64,000 bases of DNA, taken from positions 186,001 to 250,000 of the forward strand of contig JAIXMF010000001.1 in assembly GCA_025201365.1 (NCBI GenBank), written 5' to 3'. Numbering within the stretch: position 1 is the stretch's first letter; each line of letters begins with the position of its first letter. Source of the stretch: Syncephalis plumigaleata (lineage: Eukaryota; Zoopagomycota; Zoopagomycetes; Zoopagales; Piptocephalidaceae). The notes under the pieces were generated by a model. That model searched no databases. It was not told the origin of the DNA and worked only from the letters and a program-made list of their open reading frames with translations. Made by a program: the position numbers and the translations under genes. Positions 38,801 through 49,285 of the stretch are shown here, piece by piece.

Positions 38801-39157
38801 TAGCGGGCAAAGGTGAAGTGATATGATAAGCAGCCGTTAGTACCAGTTCCGATAAATCATTTAGTGCTGTGACCGTTGGTCCCAGGATTGGAGAAAGAAG
38901 CGGCGAATGAAGTGGAGAACGGAAAGAAGGCGATACCACGGGTGATGGCGGTGACGGTGACAGCGGCGATACTTTCCTCGTCAGCCACTCGCTCATAATA
39001 GGGTCATTAGGAGGACCACTATGAGCGACAGCGTAAGGAGTATCACAAGGGTCGTCGTCTGTACTGTCTACCACTTCTGCATTGGTTAGCGGCGAGGATG
39101 CATTTCCGTAACTTGTCCATTTGGCCAAAAGCCAGAAAGTTGAGCAAAGAAAGCCAT
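35817..39157 (-). CDS. BZZ1: Bzz1-like F-BAR, C1 and double SH3 protein
   Basis: Many short exons. Proposed start is the ATG at 39155-39157 (MAFFAQLSGFWP). Order of parts: a Pro/Ser-rich stretch, F-BAR (VFLNEARDMIKERAQVEREY, HKLETLAKKYRSR, YDLSDTFVTNIAESLRSLAL, KLELERDRIYGEKEK), a coiled coil (KKLDALNAEITNKEQDVAL), a C1 domain (HDFKPASFTIPTACDYC, GYSCKDCGYNCHTKCEMKV), then two SH3 domains (ATVLYDYDANTDQELSVNAG; VQALYDYQARSDVELSIYAG with DGWWEG). Bzz1 links membrane curvature to Las17/Arp2/3 actin at endocytic sites. Two single-base corrections are needed: just after the C1 domain (about 36670-36680) and near the N-terminus (about 39100-39112). Confidence 0.85.
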
Positions 39158-39775
39158 AGTGGTAGTAGGAGTAGTAGGAGGAGTAGGAGTAAAGGAGTAG
39201 GTAATGGAGCAGCGATAGGAAGACAGCAATGCAACAGCAATAATAGTAGTAATAGTAGTGGAATAACAAGAAATATATACGTCCTAATAAGCGTAATGAA
39301 TATTAAGAGGATTGCGTACCTTAAGCTGCTGACTTGGAGCGTTGATGACCGTCATTCAGTAGACAAGAAAAGAAACACACAATATACAATAGATTGGCTG
39401 ACTGGCTGACTGGCTGGCTGCCTAGTAAAAGTAAAGAAAACGATATATAACGATCGGACTTTTATCACACAATGTAGAAATAGTATAAATGTAATGTGAT
39501 AGGTGAATTGTGTGTTGCTACCATGATGCAGAGAGACAGAGAGACAGAAAGAAACCTCTCGAAAGAAGCAACGGCAACATCTCGTCTTGTTGGCATGAGA
39601 CAAATCAGGTGACCGATTATTGGCATCATCACTAAATTTAGCGGTTCATTAGCATGGAATTTACATGGGGTTTCATTAAGAAGCATCGTTCACTATTTAG
39701 AACCATAATAATAAAGCAAGATCTAAGTGTTTTATTTTTATTTGTTTGTCTAGTCCAAATGATACCTCTAGCCTA

Positions 39776-41438
39776 TTACTCTGACATGGAGGATTGTCGA
39801 CGCTTATTGTTAACAGTCATCATATAGTACGTTTTCGAGGTGGGTAGCACAGCGCCATTCACCACTGGTGTTAAGGTCAAGTAGCCCGAGTAACCACTAT
39901 ACTTGAAGCGTGTACTCGATTGAATTGGTACTCGGATGCTTACGGTAAACTTGGCCGATTGTCTCTTAGAGACTACAATCTCATTCTTGTCCAGTGTCGC
40001 ATCGGCTGCTTCTTGCGTATATCTAACCGGAACGATAGGATCATTTATTGGAAGTTTCATCGTGGTAGCCGGTTCTATATTCAATTTATAGGTAATAGGT
40101 TGGTCGTTAAAACTGTTGATTTGGAATTCCTGACTATACACGATAGTTTGTGAATTATCCTGTTGCTGTTGTTGTTGTTGTTGCTGATTCATACTATTGC
40201 TGTTAGTATCATAGGGAACACCTCGTGTAATGGTCAGGGAGGGTGGTGTATACGTGTGGCCAAGTGCTTTAGCTATATTAACCAGGCCGTAACCTTGAAG
40301 TATTACCGAGTGTTTCTTGTTCTCATTATACACCATGGGTGTAGCTGCAGCAGAGAACACAGGTCTAAGCTTTTCGTAATCCATGCGAATGTTTGAATTG
40401 GCCCTAGCATAAATGGCCACTAGACCAGCGAAATAAGCTGCCGCAAGCTCTGGTCTTGAGGTGTAGACGTGCCTCGACGATTGCTTCACATCTATCACGT
40501 AGAGATTCTCTCCCGGAGCAATGAAATCGGGCGGTCGACTGCTTTATCATTACTGGTAGGTATGATAGGACCATTACGTTCAAGCTCGGTGGATCCAATT
40601 ACCAGGAAAGGTGGATTTTGCAAGAAATCAACACGGGCCAGTCTTCTAGGAACAGCGTGGACTAGTGTAGGTGTATATCCCAATTGCCAAATATCGGCAA
40701 TGGAATTGGCACCCACGGGTGTAATAACCGTTATACCAGCTACCGCATAATCGATCAGCTTTCTGGCTATCATATTGTTATAGTTGTCATATTTATAATG
40801 ATACAACCTATCTGGCTCAATGTCAGTAGGTAGAATGACAATATCGTGACCATCGTTGTATATTTTATCCATGGCCGTATAGACGAGTTTAGCGGTAGTG
40901 TGGCCGGTGCATCCTTTGACGCGATACGACGTGATAATGGCACCTGGTGCAACATTCAATTCTCCGTTAGTCTCGTCGACAAGTAGACTTGCCATCATAG
41001 TGCCGAGACCGTCGCAATCCTTGATGATTCCACCTGCTCTTGGCTCATTTCTACCATTGAAATCATCGCCAACCAAGTCAACATCGTGCTTATGTGAACT
41101 GAGCTTTTTACTTGGTCGACTAATGACATGGTAGTTGACACCTCCGCCAACAATAGCAATACGAATATTGTTGCCGATATTTGATCGCTGCTTAACCGCA
41201 CGAATACCGGTCATTTCTTGATTCTTCACCGCCATGCCAAGTAGACTTGGGTTATCACGTCGTTCCCGATGAATAAGCGCATCATTTGCGGGTGAACTAG
41301 TTGGACTATAGGTCAATCTACCACTATCACTACTACATCCTTGACTGTTTGACCGAAAGAATGTGCACAGACACTTTCTAACACATGTCCTTGTGCAAGT
41401 AATAGCAAGAGAGTGAATACAAGTTTAGATAATGTCAT
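39776..41438 (-). CDS. secreted subtilase-fold pseudoprotease
   Basis: A signal peptide starts at 41436-41438 (MTLSKLVFTLLLLLAQGHV). The peptidase S8 fold is recognisable: IRIAIVGGGVNYHV, DLVGDDFNGRN, KDCDGLGTMMASLL, NVAPGAIITSYRVKGCTG, ITVITPVGANSIADIW, RPDFIAPGENLYVID, SRPELAAAYFAGLVAIYARA and VILQGYGLVNIAKAL, then an Fn3-like C-terminal domain. In active members the triad lies in VIDTG, GHGTH and GTSMA. Here those positions read VGGG, GLGTM and RPELA, so Asp, His and Ser are all replaced (Gly, Leu, Glu). It cannot be a normal serine protease; a binding or inhibitor-like role is possible. Two one-base corrections (about 40523-40537 and 41311-41345) are needed to read through. Confidence 0.8.
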
Positions 41439-42468
41439 AATGTCTAATAATAATGTAGCGCGTGTATAAGAAGATACGATTATCATAAGAAAGAAAGAGA
41501 AAGCAAAAATTGGTATTCAATGATAAATTGAACTAGTTCATGAAAAAAGAATGACAGTCAAGTATAGAACTACGGATGATAGACGTTCCACTTGTATTCT
41601 ATTTTATTTTTTCTACGCTTTCCTAATTAAGGTGTAAGCGATTTGTCTGCGATAGACCAAGTAATTCGCAGTTTAAACTTGCATTCGATACAATGTTCTT
41701 TTTTTTCCTCCACAAATACTGACTTTGAAACATCATTGACGATTAGCTAAGAAGGACAACAACATACTAGTAATACATCAAATGGTACATTGACTATAAG
41801 CAACATTGTACCAACTAGTTATACGATCTTTGCTAATGATTATCGTCTATTTGCATTGGTAGTACATGACAGCCTAGAAATATTCCATTAAAATCCACAA
41901 CTACTAGTGCAAATCATCTTGATTTAGTCACTCGACTATTATACCAGATAAGCCCCTACTATAAATGGACAGTACACGTATTAATGGACATTGTGAGAAA
42001 ATAATATGTCATGTCAAAGTGCTTTTTAAGGCAGCTCTATGGAATACAAAATAGGCCTGTAACATGTTGCTTCTGCTTATCGGACTAGATCATAGTGAAA
42101 TCAACAACCATTCTAAGATTAGACGTGCATCTGGTGGAATATCCACTTGTGGAAGCAGCAAGTATCCGTGCAATCGTCCGTGGAATTCTTTGTCTAATGT
42201 CGTTTTATTCTTCAGTAACGCACACATTGATAACGCGTGCTATTTCGGGAAAGCACGGGATATACTAAATACTGATTAGACATATGATGTCATTTTACTA
42301 GTTTTAGCATAGTCATTTAGTAGCAACATCATAGAACACTAGTAGTAGTAGTAGTGGTAATAACAATAATATACGAGTATGCTCATGATTGATGTAATCA
42401 TGTCAAGTTTAGCAATATAGAATGTGGTAACAACTTTATTGTTATTGCGATATTGTGCTTCAGTCAGC
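41439..42468. other. 1-kb intergenic stretch
   Basis: Shared 5' flank of the subtilase-like gene and 3' flank of LYS9. The frame at 42064-42279 has no support. TAG repeats lie at 42342-42358. Confidence 0.45.
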
Positions 42469-44546
42469 TTACAAGATAGCTTCCACCATACCAATACCCT
42501 CCTTTTCTAGCAATTCTATAATTGGATGTTAATGTCAGAGGACATGGGTGCAATACACCAGGCTTATTGATAACACCTAATAGCAATAATAAGAGAATGA
42601 GTTGATGTGATTCCTATTTCTTCCTCCGCATTACTTACCATCTAGAATGAGCTGAGTAGCAATGCCACATGGCACACCAACGTGGTCGCCATACTAGTGT
42701 CTCCATTGGGTTCGCCATAGGCCAGCAAGGTTGAAGTGCGTGTTTGCTACATTGTTTCGAGTTAGATACATAGGTACACCCCACTAGAGCAGGATCGATC
42801 TTGCTCTAATCTCGTCACTTACCTTGGTGCCATCGGCAAGTTCAATGCCAAATCGATGCTGTAGCATCACCATGTCACGTTCGCCCTCTTCATACATCAT
42901 CTTCTCCTCCAAGGTTGCACACAAAGTGTCTAGATTATTGCCACGACGATGCACCTTAGTATCAGAGAATAAACCAAGCCTATTATTGAATCCATGTTAA
43001 TTGATTATTTCGTTCTTTTTGTGCAAGTAATCTTGTTGTTTACCATTTCATGCCATCCAAAATACGATCTACTTCTGCTGGTGACTCGTTGATCTTTTCA
43101 GTGATTACTTGTCTCAATGTGCTGTTTGCCAATAGTATTATTATTAGTAGTAGTAGTAGTAGTAGTAGTAATACTAACGTAAAATAGCGTACCTTTCATC
43201 ATTTGCAGAGCTGTTGATCATACGAGCCAACACGTCACGCTACATCAATGGTTATCTAAAATGGCCTATTATACGCTATTTACGGCTGCTTACCCAGGTA
43301 ATATCGCTGGCATCGGTGGCCAGATAGTCCTTTGGCGTATCGTCCAGGAAGCCAATATCTACTAGAGCCTTGACGAACTTGGGGAATCCCTGATAGTTCT
43401 GTGTTAGCACGAATCATTCAAACACAATGCATCGCACGTACTTGATAGCGAAGAGTACCACGTAGAATGGTCTGCGCCTCAGGATATGATAACGCTCCTT
43501 GTAGGGAACAGAGTCACGATTGGGATAACCAACAAAGGCAAATGCCGGATAGATGTAGATGGGCTTGGCCGAGCTCATTAGATCAGTGCCGCTGTATTCC
43601 ACAATCTACGACAATGATAGGTGATATTAACGTATAATACATGAGTAATGCTACCATGATCATTTACCTTGCCATCTTCGTAATAACGAGCCGTGTTACG
43701 AAGGGCCAATAGAACACCGCGTGAAGACCAGCTGAATTTGTAGCCAAGCGGATTGTTCGAGGCTTCAGGAGCAGGAAGACCGCCGCAATAGGAGAGGAAG
43801 GAGAGAATCTATCAGGGAATGATATTAGCTGCTATCAAGCTTGTATTCCATCGACAATACTTGCCTTGCCTCCTTGCGCGTGCACCTCTTCAATGGTCTT
43901 GACGGCATACAAATGGTCGATACCTGGATCAAGTCCAATCTCGTTCATTACCGTGATACCCGCTGCCTTGGCCTCCTCGTCCAATGCCATCATTGCTTCC
44001 GATACGTAGCTAGTAGTGACGACATTCTTCTTGCTCTTAATGGCCGATTTAATGACACGTGCATGCTGCGTATATGGAATCAAGCTATATAATAATAAAT
44101 AAATGGTCAGCTCATATATATATATATATATATATATATGTACTGTGTATCTGTCTCTACATTACCTAATGACTAGATCGTGTTCGGCTACAGCAGCATC
44201 TAGTGCTTCTTCATTGGTAACATCCAGGCTTAAAGGCGTGGCACGTTCAAATTGCGAGGCCAATTCCGCTGCCACTTCAAGACGACGGCAAGCTAATAAT
44301 ATACGATAGCATAGCAAGCTATTGGTCAGCTACTCTGATGAATACGGTAACAAAAGAAGCACACGATACTCACCAACAGTTACGCGGTTTTCCGGTCGAC
44401 GTAGTATATAGGCAAGACAGGGACGAGCCACGAAGCCGGAACCCAATAATAGCACCTTTCTATAAGATATAGTCATGTTATTATACACGTGTATGTATAT
44501 ATGCCAATAGATGTATATTCATATACACTTACTTTTCTGCAGACAT
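42469..44546 (-). CDS. LYS9: saccharopine dehydrogenase (NADP+, L-glutamate-forming)
   Basis: A tiny first exon (ATG TCT GCA GAA AA) joins to [20 protein letters not shown], a Rossmann nucleotide-binding start. Then [161 protein letters not shown] and GIGMVEAIL. This is the next-to-last step of fungal lysine synthesis through alpha-aminoadipate, a fungal marker. Four sites (about 43481-43494, 42674-42688, 42540-42550 and 42510-42522) need one extra base to follow the family. Confidence 0.9.
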
Positions 44547-44976
44547 GATTGCAATAGTTATCAGTAGTAATACGAGATTGTATGACGAACAAGTAAAGTG
44601 GTAAAAAGATGTCAATAGGAATGCTTGCGTCAATGCCGGCGGTTTTACCATCATCACTTTGACGTCAACTGATCGTAGATCCTTATTGGCTGATCAATGA
44701 AATATTAAAATAATGTCTAGATTAACTTAGAGTAAAGTTAATAACGTACAAATTGTTGAGTCATCCTCACACACACACACACAAATTATAAATTATTTAT
44801 TTTTTTACGTTGATTGATTTTTCTTTTTTTAATAGCATTATTGGTTATTATAGCACGATCGCTATTCATTCTTTTCTTTTCTTCTTCGTCTAGTGTATTG
44901 ATAATTGCCCTGATTCTATTCTAGAATGGAGTACCATCCAGAACCCGTGGCTCAGACAATGTAGGTATAGAATAGT

Positions 44977-47217
44977 ATGACGCAAGTTACCTCCCGTTCT
45001 GACACTGTATGTAGTCTGTGCTGTTCCTGCGGCACGGCGATCCCGCCAAACCCTGCCAATATGTGTGTCGACTGTATCCGCAATGAAGTCGATATCACCG
45101 AGGGCATCCCGAAACAGGTGACGATACAGTTTTGTCGTGATTGCGAGCGTTATCTGCAACCACCGACCCATTGGATTAAGGCGGAACTGGAGTCGCGCGA
45201 GCTGTTGACACTGTGTCTGAAGAAGCTACGTGGCTTGAGCAAGGTGCGTCTCATCGACGCCAGCTTTATCTGGACGGAACCGCACTCGAAGCGTGTCAAA
45301 GTGAAACTGACCGTTCAGAAAGAGGTAAGCGTAGCATTAGTGTTTTTGATTACTAGTACCTCTTTGTATTAAACTTGTTTCTAAATAGGTGTTTGCTGCA
45401 GCTATTCTACAGCAGATCTTTGAGGTCGAGTACATTGTAAGCTACCAGCAATGCGAGGACTGCACGAGAGTGGCCGCGCAAAACACATGGAAAGCCACGG
45501 TTCAAGTACGACAAAAGGTGAATAGATAGATAATCAACGAGTAGAGCGGTGATTTATTTGCTAACTGTTGGTAATGACCGCCAACTATTAGGTACCGCAT
45601 AAGCGTACGTTCCTTTACTTGGAACAACTGATCTTGAAGCACAACGCACATCGCGATACGGTCAATATTAAAGAGGCCAAGGATGGTTTGGATTTCTTCT
45701 ATGCTCAGCGTGGACATGCCATTAAGATGTGCGAGTTTCTAGGCGCTGTCGTGCCTACTCGATCAAAGTCTAGCGAGCAGTTGATTTCGACCGATATACA
45801 CACTAGCACGTCAAACTTTAAATTCACTTACTCGGTGGAGATTGCTCCAATTTGTAAGGATGATCTTATATGTCTACCTATTAAATTAGCCCGTTCACTA
45901 GGCAATATCAGGCAAGTCATTTGTATTACGAGTATAGTAGAGTACCTATGACTAACACGGCATTACGCCTCTGTTGATAGTCAACTTGTATTATGTACAC
46001 GTGTAGGCACATCCCTTCAGCTAATCGATGCCAATTCCCTGCAAGGTTCGTGTGTTCCTTCATTAGCATTATATACGTATATAACAATGAGCTAACGTCA
46101 CTTCTTAACAGCTACCGAAGTATCATCTCAAGTGTTCTGGCGATCGTCCTTTATTCCTTTGGCTTCATCCGGTGAGATGTGCGAATACTACGTCCATGAC
46201 GTTGAACTACTTGGACCAACACGCGGCAAGGTAATACGACAGCATCACTGCTAATGATGCCATTCATAATTATGATCCTAATATGTCACTATCTTTGTAT
46301 CATCTAATTCGCTTACATATAGTATGCCTTGGCTGATGTGCAAGTGGCACGGACGAGTGATTTGGCAGGAATGACACTGTATTCTTTGCTCGTTCACATT
46401 TGGGCAATATTCTCAATCCAGGAGATTATGTATTGGGGTAAGTAGTGCATAAACAACAACAACAGCAGCGGCAGCGGCAACAAGCGCGTAATTCTGTAGA
46501 TAAGATATTAACCCACGTCCATCAATAGCTATGACTTGACGCGATCCAACTTCAACAACGCAGACTTTGACAGTCTAAATCGTAACAATCTACCGGATGT
46601 TGTAAGTTAACGCATGATACCTACTGTGATATACCTGTTCCTTATACGTTGTCCTGCAGATCTTGGTAAAGAAAACCTATCCTGTACGCCGCAAGAAGAA
46701 CAAGACCCGTGACTGGAAGCTTAGAACCTTGGCCAAGGAAGAGGGTGAGATGCTTCCACGTAAACAAGAACAAGAAAAGATCGAGTGCGTGACATATTTA
46801 TGTCTATACATATTACATTGCATGTCTAACCTGTGTATTCTGGTGAACAATTCTAGACAAGACTATGAACTCTTCTTGCGCGATTTGGAGGAAGATCCGA
46901 GATGCGTGCCACCGTCAATCTATACAAAGGTAATTGTAATAGACAATCTATTATATACATATACACGTATGCAGAATCAAACACTAAAATTACTATCCTA
47001 AAGCACATGCCAAACGAACCAAAGAGATTACGCGCAAGGTCAGCCAATGGAGGGTGCGAACGAAGAAGAGGAAGAAGAAGAGCCCGAGCCCGACTTTCCA
47101 GAAATCGAACTGCACGAGCTACTCGAGGATCTCAGTCTTTCCGACGGTGAAGGACTTGGTAATGCAAATGCACCGGATGGCCAAGATAACAGCGATGCAG
47201 AGATGGATATGGATTAG
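44977..47217 (+). CDS. NMD3: Nmd3 60S ribosome export adaptor
   Basis: About ten exons. It starts MTQVTSRSDTVCSLCCSCGT; the Cys pairs CSLCCSCG, NMCVDC and FCRDCERY form the N-terminal zinc region. Then PTHWIKAELESRELLTLCLK, DASFIWTEPHSKRVKVKLTV, VEYIVSYQQCEDC, HKRTFLYLEQLILKHNAHRD, GLDFFYAQRGHAIKMCEFL, VFWRSSFIPLASSGEMCEYY and LFLRDLEEDPRCV. The C-terminus is acidic and may carry a leucine-rich export signal (IELHELLEDLSL). Nmd3 binds pre-60S subunits and Crm1 for nuclear export. One site near 46366-46374 (DLAG/NDTVFFARSHLGNI) needs one extra base. The last exon junction (about 46930-47040) is ambiguous. Confidence 0.9.
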
Positions 47218-47539
47218 ACATAATCTTTTGTTTACTATATTTCAACTAATAAACACGCTTACAAAGTAAACACGGTTAAACTGGTGAATGAACCATTACA
47301 AACAAGTAGCATAGAATCGTTTGCACATAGACGATATTAAAAGTGTTGGGATTTACTTTAGTAATGTTTTACTATAAATGATCGACTACCAATGATATCA
47401 TTATTATTAATGACTAACCAATTTTTCTAAATGATTCCCATTTTGTTTCAACCCTATTCCTTCACCTCTTATTCTTTGCTCCTTTTCACTTTTGCATCTA
47501 TTCACTGTTGCACTTGATTCTTGTTAATTCTTTATAGCG

Positions 47540-48371
47540 ATGAACGTGCAATCTCGTCGCATCACTACAGGTAAGCTGTGAGCTATTGAATATAAATAAA
47601 TAATAATTGGTTTAATATTAATCTTATAATGTATATATATTGTTAGCACTATATCCTGCTGTGGCCCGTGGTTTATATGGAAGCAGAGTGCCATCTGCCG
47701 CCATTGCCACTCAGATGGCGCAACAACGCCGATTGCTAGCCAGCAGCAGCACCACTAGTCCGGCAGTACAGCAGTCTTCCTCGATTACCGCCTTGGATCC
47801 GGAAAAAAACAATAATGCAGCTGGTAAGTGCTTGCGGAACACTAGTGCTCTATTATTACATGGGAGAATATTAATATTAACGATAATATAATGATGATAC
47901 GCATTGTTAGAATATGCACTCACCAGTGTTGATAAACTACTAAACTGGGCGCGTACCGGCTCGCTCTGGCCCATGACTTTCGGTTTGGCTTGTTGCGCCG
48001 TGGAAATGATGCACATGGCTGCATCGCGCTACGATCAGGATCGTATTGGTATTGTGTTCCGTGCTTCACCGCGTCAATCCGATTGTATGATCGTGGCGGG
48101 TACACTTACGAACAAGATGGCACCATCATTGCGTAAGGTGTACGATCAGATGCCTGAACCGCGCTGGGTCATTTCCATGGGCTCTTGCGCCAATGGCGGT
48201 GGTTACTATCACTATTCATACGCAGTAGTACGTGGCTGCGATCGTATCGTGCCCGTGGATGTCTACGTGCCAGGCTGCCCACCCACTACGGAGGCATTGA
48301 TGTATGGCGTGCTACAATTACAGCGTAAGGTACACCGTAGTCGCAATGTTAAAATGTGGTATCGCAAGTAA
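47540..48371 (+). CDS. NDUFS7: mitochondrial complex I subunit NDUFS7 (NuoB/PSST, 20 kDa)
   Basis: Three exons: a short one from the ATG at 47540 ([10 protein letters not shown]), a presequence exon ([14 protein letters not shown], then a Gln/Ser-rich stretch) and the core exon. The core has [20 protein letters not shown] and [18 protein letters not shown], with the tandem Cys, GSCANGGG and [19 protein letters not shown]; these four Cys bind the N2 4Fe-4S cluster that reduces ubiquinone. The frame is clean. Presence of complex I excludes Saccharomyces-type yeasts. Confidence 0.95.
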
Positions 48372-48445
48372 TTATCATAGCGAATAAACATACCATTATC
48401 AGTTTATCATTAATCATTAAACAGTAACAATAAAGTAATTGAGAT

Positions 48446-48844
48446 TACATCACGTATACATGTTGCGAAAAGTGTTTATTGATTAATGTGAATAAAGATA
48501 ACAAAATTCAATGTTAATCAATAGAGATATTGACGAAATCCATTCTTAGACAGCTGGATAACCATTGCCATTATTGATAGAAGGATTGAAGAGAGGATTG
48601 TACAATTGCCGTACGGCGTTTAGCGTATATGATGTCTTTAAGTATGGATTGCCATATATAAAAGATGGTTGTGTGATCAGTTGGCTTGTCGCCATATATA
48701 CTCGCCATTCGTGTACGGTGGATTGCCCGGAGTGCGCTAACGACTGCAATATGGTTAGTGATACTTGATTTAAGGGGCTGTGGATTATATCGTAGAGTGA
48801 CGACAGCTTTCCAGTTGAAGTCGGGTACATCACGTATACATGTT
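48446..48844. repeat. 19-bp direct repeat flanking a 361-bp segment
   Basis: TACATCACGTATACATGTT occurs at 48446-48464 and, identically and in the same orientation, at 48826-48844. The segment between carries a minus-strand frame at 48546-48833 (ends NPSINNGNGYPAV) of unknown meaning, and AATAAA near its lower-coordinate edge on the minus strand. The arrangement resembles a retroposed copy with target-site duplications, but no poly(A) tract is seen. Confidence 0.5.
48546..48833 (-). CDS. short hypothetical ORF inside the 19-bp repeats
   Basis: 95 codons from an ATG at 48833, no recognised domain. Composition is protein-like (PSFIYGNPYLKTSYTLNAVR) rather than low-complexity, but no splice or homology support is visible. 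It may be a retroposed fragment or chance. Confidence 0.25.
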   Translation of the reverse strand: MMYPTSTGKLSSLYDIIHSPLNQVSLTILQSLAHSGQSTVHEWRVYMATSQLITQPSFIYGNPYLKTSYTLNAVRQLYNPLFNPSINNGNGYPAV

Positions 48845-48848
48845 AAAG

Positions 48849-48849
48849 C

Positions 48850-48906
<57 letters not shown>
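48849..48906. repeat. (AAT)n microsatellite
   Basis: A near-perfect run of about 19 AAT/ATA units directly before the MITE at 48939. Confidence 0.95.
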
Positions 48907-48938
48907 GATTAATGGTAATGATTGATTTATTACAGCTA

Positions 48939-49165
48939 CAGGCCATTTCCATCCAATTTGCGCAGTTAGCTTTCTGTTTTATGAATAAATAATAGTTATC
49001 ACTAATTGCAATATGTGAGTAGCAATAATCCTCAACTGCTAGGGCAATGACAACTACTCAATAATAATAGTAATGCAATAATGGTGTTAACAATTGTGCT
49101 AATCTATTTATTAATAAACTGCAAATGTTAAAGGATAAATGCGCAAATTGGATGGAAAAACACTG
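48939..49165 (-). mobile_element. mariner-type MITE, family 1, copy 2
   Basis: 227 bp between TA dinucleotides (48937-48938 and 49166-49167). Inverted ends: left CAGGCCATTTCCATCCAATT, right (reverse complement) CAGTGTTTTTCCATCCAATT. It matches copy 1 at 23966-24199 in reverse orientation along its length, with small indels. Non-coding. Confidence 0.9.
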
Positions 49166-49285
49166 TATGGCTAACTAATAAAATCGCCAGTAAATGGGAA
49201 AAGAAAGAGAGAAAGAAAGACGAGCGCATCATGCAGCAATTGAGGCGATTACGTACGACGATCAAATTTGTTTGTTTGCAAACAA

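Noticed and set aside
38451-39269. Tyr-rich N-terminal extension of Bzz1
   Set aside because: No ATG in a good context; the Tyr run translates a TAG/GTAGGA repeat in the 5' region. The start at 39155-39157 is preferred.
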